DNA of 64,000 nucleotides from an uncultured Alphaproteobacteria bacterium (GTDB lineage: Bacteria; Pseudomonadota; Alphaproteobacteria; HIMB59; GCA-002718135). The DNA lies in NCBI GenBank assembly GCA_902597015.1, contig CACJWQ010000003.1:38628-102627 (forward strand). Direction: 5' to 3'. A program made the position numbers and the translations under genes. The stretch's first letter is position 1, and each line of letters opens with the position of its first letter. The notes under the pieces are model-generated. The model did not search any database, was not told the origin of the DNA, and saw nothing but the letters and a program-made list of their open reading frames with translations. Positions 59,095 to 64,000 of this stretch are shown one piece after another.

Positions 59095-60012
59095 TTATAC
59101 GTTTTTTACGGATATTTTACTCATTGATTTTTTTTGACCCACAAATAGACCAATAAAAACTAAAATAATTCCAACTACAGAACTAAATACTATTTGCTCA
59201 GAAAGGAATATGAATCCCCAAATTAAAGCAAAAACAGGTATTAAATAGGCAACATAAGATAAGAAAACCGGACCAGATTGTTTAACTATATGATAACGCA
59301 TATGAAATGCGATAGCTGTTGGAAAAACACCTAAATAAATAATAGAAATTAAAGAAATATAATTAATATTATTTTCATAATTGATAAAATCATAAAATAA
59401 AAAAGGTAATGATATTATCGCTCCAAACAATGTAGCAAAAGTTGTAATTGAAATAGGGCTTAATTTTTTTAATTTATTATAAGCTGCAATATTTGAAATC
59501 ATGTAACCAAATGCAGCTATAATCACAAATATTTTTGCTAAAGTACTAATGTAATTTTCATCTTGAAAATTAAATCTACTTATATCTAAAATAAAAATAA
59601 TACCTACAAAACCTATTATAATTGATAAAAATTTTATCCAAGTAAATTTATCGTCTGAAGTTAATACATGAGACATTAGTAATGTTATTAAGGGACCAAC
59701 AGACATTAATAAACCTGCAGTGGAAGAAGGTATGTATTGTTCAGCCCAACTAATCAGATAGAATGGTAAAAAATTTCCTGTAATTCCAATAAAAGAGAGA
59801 ATTATAACTAAATCAAGATTTAATTTAGGATGTTTGTTGTAAGAATAATATAAAATTATTAAAAAAATAGAAGCAATAATTAATCTTAAAGAAGCGATGC
59901 TTGTGGGAGTAAAACTAGATAAACAGATTTTAATAACAAAAAAAGATGATCCCCAAATAGCAGCTAAAATTATAAGGAGTATTAAATTATTTGATACTAA
60001 TTTGTTTAACAA
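59095..60012 (-). CDS. DMT superfamily (EamA) transporter
   Basis: AIWGSSFFVIKICLSSFTPTSIASLRLIIASIFLI; AFHMRYHIVKQSGPVFLSYVAYLIPVFALIWGFIFLSEQI. Confidence 0.93.
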   Translation of the reverse strand: MLNKLVSNNLILLIILAAIWGSSFFVIKICLSSFTPTSIASLRLIIASIFLIILYYSYNKHPKLNLDLVIILSFIGITGNFLPFYLISWAEQYIPSSTAGLLMSVGPLITLLMSHVLTSDDKFTWIKFLSIIIGFVGIIFILDISRFNFQDENYISTLAKIFVIIAAFGYMISNIAAYNKLKKLSPISITTFATLFGAIISLPFLFYDFINYENNINYISLISIIYLGVFPTAIAFHMRYHIVKQSGPVFLSYVAYLIPVFALIWGFIFLSEQIVFSSVVGIILVFIGLFVGQKKSMSKISVKNV

Positions 60013-60015
60013 AAA

Positions 60016-60315
60016 TTAGATTTTATTTTTTGGTTGTGGAATTTCAATATTTTCAGAAGTTTTCATAAATTCATCTCTTCTTCCATCCCAAAGATAATCT
60101 GCGTAATCAAATTCTGTAATCATTCTATCAGATCGTTCAAATGTTAATCCGTATTTTCTACAGTAACTTGCAAACTCTTCAGCATTATCTATTGGTAAAT
60201 TTTCTACAGTCCATTTTCTAGAACTTCTATCAAATTTAAAACCATTTTTTTTGAACCAATCTCTGTGATAATAAGAATCTCTACCAAAAGCTGAAAAAGT
60301 TATTTTCTTTGACAT
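60016..60315 (-). CDS. Small conserved-looking hypothetical protein, 99 aa
   Basis: Soluble ORF RDSYYHRDWFKKNGFKFDRSSRKWTVENLPIDNAEEFASYCRKYGLTFE; tight spacing to the downstream gene. Confidence 0.65.
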   Translation of the reverse strand: MSKKITFSAFGRDSYYHRDWFKKNGFKFDRSSRKWTVENLPIDNAEEFASYCRKYGLTFERSDRMITEFDYADYLWDGRRDEFMKTSENIEIPQPKNKI

Positions 60316-60424
60316 AATGATATGCGCTCATACATGAAAAACTTCGAAATAACAAATTTAATTTTTAAAATTAATTTTATTTAAAATAGTAGAAATCTAG
60401 TAGTATTTATAATAAGATAATCTT

Positions 60425-60757
60425 ATGGATCTTTACAGTAGTAGTGAAATAACAGTTCATCAGTTAAATGAACTTAAGCAAGATGACAAAAAAATTCAAA
60501 TTATAGATGTAAGAGAGGATACTGAAAGAGATCATGCCCATATTAAAGGTACAATACATATGAAACTTTCAGAAATTGCTAAAAGATACACTGAATTAGA
60601 CAAGAAAAAAAATATTTTTGTAATGTGTCATACCGGTACAAGAAGCCAAGCTGTATGTAAATGGCTTAAAGCACAAGGTTATAATCATTGTGTGAATGTA
60701 CTTGGCGGAATAGATGCATGGGCGGCATTAATTGATAGAAATATAAGAAGATATTAA
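60425..60757 (+). CDS. Rhodanese-like domain protein
   Basis: IQIIDVREDTERDHAHIKGTIHM; active loop VMCHTGTRSQ; LKAQGYNHCVNVLGGIDAWA. Confidence 0.93.
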   Translation: MDLYSSSEITVHQLNELKQDDKKIQIIDVREDTERDHAHIKGTIHMKLSEIAKRYTELDKKKNIFVMCHTGTRSQAVCKWLKAQGYNHCVNVLGGIDAWAALIDRNIRRY

Positions 60758-60942
60758 GAAATACTCTCTAAGTACAAACCAAGAAAAATAATTATTACAC
60801 TAATTAAAAATAGTATTATCCTGAACAGTATTTCAATAAAAAGATTAAATCTTATTCGCTTTTTTATAATTAGTTTATATAGAGGATTACTAATTGATAG
60901 AGAAATTAAAAGTATTCCAATAATAATAACAAACCAATGCAT
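60754..60942 (-). CDS. Small two-TM membrane protein, 62 aa
   Basis: Hydrophobic ORF filling the gap between rhodanese and nitroreductase genes. Confidence 0.5.
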   Translation of the reverse strand: MHWFVIIIGILLISLSISNPLYKLIIKKRIRFNLFIEILFRIILFLISVIIIFLGLYLESIS

Positions 60943-61614
60943 AAAGTTAAAAAATACATAGCTGAAGATTTAAAATTTTCAAATCAAACTATCAAAGAAA
61001 TGAAGATTAATTCAAAAAATTTTTATAATAATGTTAAAGAGAGAAGAAGCATTCGTGAATTTTCAAAAGATAAAATCGATATAAATGTTATAAAAAATGC
61101 AATCTTATCAGCAGGATCAGCTCCAAGTGGAGCAAATCTTCAACCATGGCATTTTGTGGTAATAAAAAATAAAACCGTAAAAAAGAAGATTAGAATAGAA
61201 GCAGAAAAAGAAGAAGAAAATTTTTATAAGTATAAAGCTCCTCAAGAGTGGCTGGATGCTTTAACTCCTTTAGGAACTGATGAAAATAAAAAATTTATTG
61301 AAAATGCACCATATTTAATAGCTATATTTGAAAAAAAATTTTCAATTTCAAAAAATAAAAAAATAAAAAATTATTATGTAAAAGAGTCTGTCGGTATAGC
61401 TACTGGCATACTAATTACTTGTTTACATTTTTCTGGCTTAGCAATGTTAACACACACACCAAGTCCAATGACATTTCTTAATAAAATTTTAAAGAGGCCG
61501 AGCAATGAAAAACCATTTGTTTTACTTATTGTTGGAAGACCAGATAAAGATGTAAAGGTTCCAAAGTTTGCAAAACAAAAGAAAAAGTTTGAGGAAATTA
61601 CTTCAATTTTTTAA
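60937..61614 (+). CDS. Nitroreductase-superfamily flavoprotein, iodotyrosine deiodinase-like
   Basis: VKERRSIREFSKDKID; SAGSAPSGANLQPWHFVVIKN; KNYYVKESVGIATGILITCLHFSGLAMLTHTPSPMTFLNKILKRPSNEKPFVLLIVGRP. Confidence 0.87.
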   Translation: MHKVKKYIAEDLKFSNQTIKEMKINSKNFYNNVKERRSIREFSKDKIDINVIKNAILSAGSAPSGANLQPWHFVVIKNKTVKKKIRIEAEKEEENFYKYKAPQEWLDALTPLGTDENKKFIENAPYLIAIFEKKFSISKNKKIKNYYVKESVGIATGILITCLHFSGLAMLTHTPSPMTFLNKILKRPSNEKPFVLLIVGRPDKDVKVPKFAKQKKKFEEITSIF

Positions 61615-62114
61615 CCAAGTTCTTCTGGTTTCATAGTTTCATAAACCTCATAAGGCATATGTATCCAAGGAGAATCTTCTAAATAATCAACATAATAATT
61701 TGGTTTAAACGAAGATACTGACTTATAAAATAAAACTCCAGTTCTTATTGGTTCATCTATATAAAAACCATAAGTATGATTTAACCAATCAATACTTTTT
61801 TTAAGAGTAATTCCTGAATCTGCTAAATCATCTACTATTAAAACTTTTGATCCAATGTTAGGGCTTGTTTTTGCTAAATCTCTTGAAAATGTGATTGCAC
61901 CTCTTTTATTTTTTACTCCCTCACCTTTATATGATTCAACAGAAAGAATTGCTAAGGGAACATCAAATATTCTTGCCATTACATCCCCTACTCTCATACC
62001 TCCTTTTGCGATGCATACAACCTGATTAAATTGCCATCCATCCTTATGAATTTGTTTTGCTAAATCTTCTGTTTTACTTCTATATTCGTCCCAACTAATG
62101 TGTAAATCAGACAT
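61611..62114 (-). CDS. Purine (xanthine/guanine-type) phosphoribosyltransferase
   Basis: ISWDEYRSKTEDLAKQI; VVCIAKGGMRVGDVMA; PRPP loop KVLIVDDLADSGITLKKS. Confidence 0.87.
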   Translation of the reverse strand: MSDLHISWDEYRSKTEDLAKQIHKDGWQFNQVVCIAKGGMRVGDVMARIFDVPLAILSVESYKGEGVKNKRGAITFSRDLAKTSPNIGSKVLIVDDLADSGITLKKSIDWLNHTYGFYIDEPIRTGVLFYKSVSSFKPNYYVDYLEDSPWIHMPYEVYETMKPEELG

Positions 62115-62140
62115 AAATCTTCCTTTGAAATTAAGAATTA

Positions 62141-62168
62141 AACCTCTCCCTTTAAAAGAGAGAGGGTT
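62141..62168 (-). terminator. Candidate hairpin terminator/attenuator between BMP-protein and phosphoribosyltransferase genes
   Basis: Inverted repeat AACCTCTC CCTTTAAAAGA GAGAGGGTT (+ strand) with one bulge; minus-strand downstream tract TTTAATTCTT is only moderately U-rich. Confidence 0.4.
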
Positions 62169-62181
62169 ATAAGGATTTTAA

Positions 62182-63249
62182 TTATTGTGGTACTTCGCCG
62201 TCAATACCTTGAACATAAAAGTTCATTCCAAGTAACATTCCATCAGGCGCTACTTCACCTTCAGGAACCACAAGCTCACCAGCTTGATTGTAAATTGGAC
62301 CCGTGAAAGGATGGATTGTTCCATCTTTAATTCCAACTTCCATATTTACTGCTTCTTGAATTAAACTTGCTGGCATAAGTTTAGTATTATATGGTGACAT
62401 TACAACCATACCTTTATCCATACCATCCCAAGTATCACCAGAAGACCAAGTGCCGTCTACGACAGCTTTTGCTCTTTCAGCATAGTAAGGGCCCCAAATA
62501 TCTTCAATTGAAGTTAAATGTGCATCAGGACAAAATTCTTCTTGGTTTGAAGCTTGACCAAATGCATAAACACCCGCTTTTTGAGCAGCTTGGCAAGGAG
62601 CATATGTATCTGTATGCTGAACAATTATATCAGCTCCTTGATTAATTAATGTATTAGCTGCATCAGCTTCTTTACCTGGATCGTACCAAGTAAATACCCA
62701 AATAATTTTCATTTTGATATCTGGATTTACTTTTGAAGCCGCTAAATAAAATGCATTTATTCCTCTTACAACTTCAGGAATAGGGAATGAAGCTATATAA
62801 CCAATAGTATTTGTTTCAGTCATATGGCCAGCAATATGCCCTTCGATCATTCTACCTTCGTAAAATCTAGCTGAATACGTAGCAACGTTATCTGCTTGGA
62901 TGTACCCAGTAGCATGTTCAAATTTTATATCAGGAAAATCCTTAGCTACTTCATGTGTCTGATCCATATAGTTGAAAGACGTTGTAAATATTAAATCATG
63001 TCCTGAGTCTGCTAGTTTTCGGATTGCTCTCACAGCATCTGCGTTTTCAGGAATATTTTCAAGATAAGTAGTAGTAATAGAATCACCAAGTTGGCTCTCC
63101 ATATATTTTCTACCTACATCATGCATATATGTCCAACCATGATCACCTGGAGGACCTATGTATATAAATCCAACTTTTTTAGGGTCTGCATATGCCGAAC
63201 CAAATGCAAATACCAAAAAAGTAGATAAAAAAGTTATTATTCTAATCAT
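62182..63249 (-). CDS. BMP family ABC transporter substrate-binding protein (nucleoside/purine type)
   Basis: Signal peptide; KKVGFIYIGPPGDHGWTYMHDVGRKYME; YIASFPIPEVVRGINAFYLAASKVNPDIKMKIIWVFTWYDPGKEADAANTLINQGADIIVQHTDTYAPCQAA. Confidence 0.92.
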   Translation of the reverse strand: MIRIITFLSTFLVFAFGSAYADPKKVGFIYIGPPGDHGWTYMHDVGRKYMESQLGDSITTTYLENIPENADAVRAIRKLADSGHDLIFTTSFNYMDQTHEVAKDFPDIKFEHATGYIQADNVATYSARFYEGRMIEGHIAGHMTETNTIGYIASFPIPEVVRGINAFYLAASKVNPDIKMKIIWVFTWYDPGKEADAANTLINQGADIIVQHTDTYAPCQAAQKAGVYAFGQASNQEEFCPDAHLTSIEDIWGPYYAERAKAVVDGTWSSGDTWDGMDKGMVVMSPYNTKLMPASLIQEAVNMEVGIKDGTIHPFTGPIYNQAGELVVPEGEVAPDGMLLGMNFYVQGIDGEVPQ

Positions 63250-63355
63250 TTTAACCTCACCTGCTAATATAACGATTACTCAAATATATACTTAATATAT
63301 AGAAATAGGTTTGATCAATAAATCTATATGATTATAGAAAAAAAGAAGTGGATAT

Positions 63356-64000
63356 TTATCTGCCTTTATAAAAAGGGATAGTTAATGAAGCTGGTGCACT
63401 AAGTTTTATTCTTAATTTATTACTAGAAATTAATACTAAAACTATAATAGTTGCAACATATGGTGCCATACTGAAAAATTGACCAGGAAATCTTAAACCT
63501 AAAGCCTGAAGATTCATTTGAAGAATAGTAACACCTCCAAATATATAAGCACCAATAAGCACTCTTTCTGGTTTCCAAGTTGCAAATACAACTAAAGCTA
63601 ACGCTATCCATCCACGTCCAGCTGTCATACCTTCTTGCCACATTGGAGCATAACAAATTGAAATATATGATCCTGCAAGAGCACACATAGAACCTCCAAA
63701 CAAAATTGATAAAAATCTAATTTTAATAACGCTATATCCTAAAGCATGTGCAGAATTATGAGATTCCCCTACTGCTCTTAAGATCAAACCAGCTTTAGTT
63801 TTATAAAAAAAATAACTAACCAAAAAAACAATTAAGAAAGAAAATATAACAAAAAACCATGGTGAAAGACCATCAATTGGTGTTCCAATATATTGTTTGC
63901 CAAGCATCGAGCTAAGACCTATTCCAAAAATAGTTAGTGCTAATCCCGTAGCAATTTGATTTGACATTAAAAATAGAACTAGAAAAGCAAATAAACCAGA
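63356..64000 (-). CDS. ABC transporter permease of BMP/nucleoside uptake system (5' end beyond window)
   Basis: KTKAGLILRAVGESHNSAHALGYSVIKIRFLSILFGGSMCALAGSYISICYAPMWQEGMTAGRGWIALALVVFATWKPERVLIGAYIFGG; frame stays open upstream of the track Met to the window end. Confidence 0.88.
   Translation of the reverse strand, partial: SGLFAFLVLFLMSNQIATGLALTIFGIGLSSMLGKQYIGTPIDGLSPWFFVIFSFLIVFLVSYFFYKTKAGLILRAVGESHNSAHALGYSVIKIRFLSILFGGSMCALAGSYISICYAPMWQEGMTAGRGWIALALVVFATWKPERVLIGAYIFGGVTILQMNLQALGLRFPGQFFSMAPYVATIIVLVLISSNKLRIKLSAPASLTIPFYKGR

Noticed and set aside
63423-63686. Minus-strand ORF of 87 aa with many Cys/Ser/Tyr
   Set aside because: Out-of-frame translation within the ABC permease gene.
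1-64000. CRISPR arrays, prophage, transposons, integrons, toxin-antitoxin or restriction systems
   Set aside because: No spaced direct repeats, integrase, transposase, Cas or restriction-modification motifs recognised in the ORF translations or intergenic regions; short A/T homopolymer runs are composition effects.
1-64000. tRNA or rRNA genes
   Set aside because: Most intergenic gaps are under 150 nt and I saw no GC-rich cloverleaf or TTCGAnnC-type T-arm; a tRNAscan-SE run would be decisive.

Overview
This window is a very AT-rich, densely packed chromosomal segment of about 64 kb. It most resembles a streamlined marine alphaproteobacterium (SAR11-like); the taxonomy is inferred from gene content, codon bias and recognisable proteins such as a SAR11-type DmdA. 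I saw no rRNA, tRNA, transposase, integrase, phage module, CRISPR array or recognisable defence system. Most of the window is metabolic and transport genes: a DMSP demethylase (dmdA) locus; cysE-cysK and a trans-sulfuration PLP enzyme; gcvT-gcvH-gcvP behind a tandem glycine riboswitch; malate-CoA ligase plus malyl-CoA lyase; serA-serC-DUF1015-trpB2; psuK-psuG-nucleoside hydrolase; six DMT/EamA transporters; and BMP-type ABC uptake with a phosphoribosyltransferase. The most interesting candidate system is at about 30.3-36.3 kb. It is a compact pteridine/lumazine-like locus with a GTP cyclohydrolase II carrying a non-canonical N-domain, a stand-alone RibD-type reductase, a methyltransferase, a GT4 glycosyltransferase, a PTPS homolog with altered active-site motifs, a BchC/ADH-like dehydrogenase and a creatininase/ArfB-like hydrolase. 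Other notable items are a 1017-aa kinase-M23-class III aminotransferase fusion, a photolyase-like protein with apparently inverted domain order, an iodotyrosine deiodinase-like nitroreductase, a TrpB2 gene in an operon with phosphoserine-producing genes, and small membrane-protein ORFs missing from the supplied track. All family calls are from reading translations; no searches were run.
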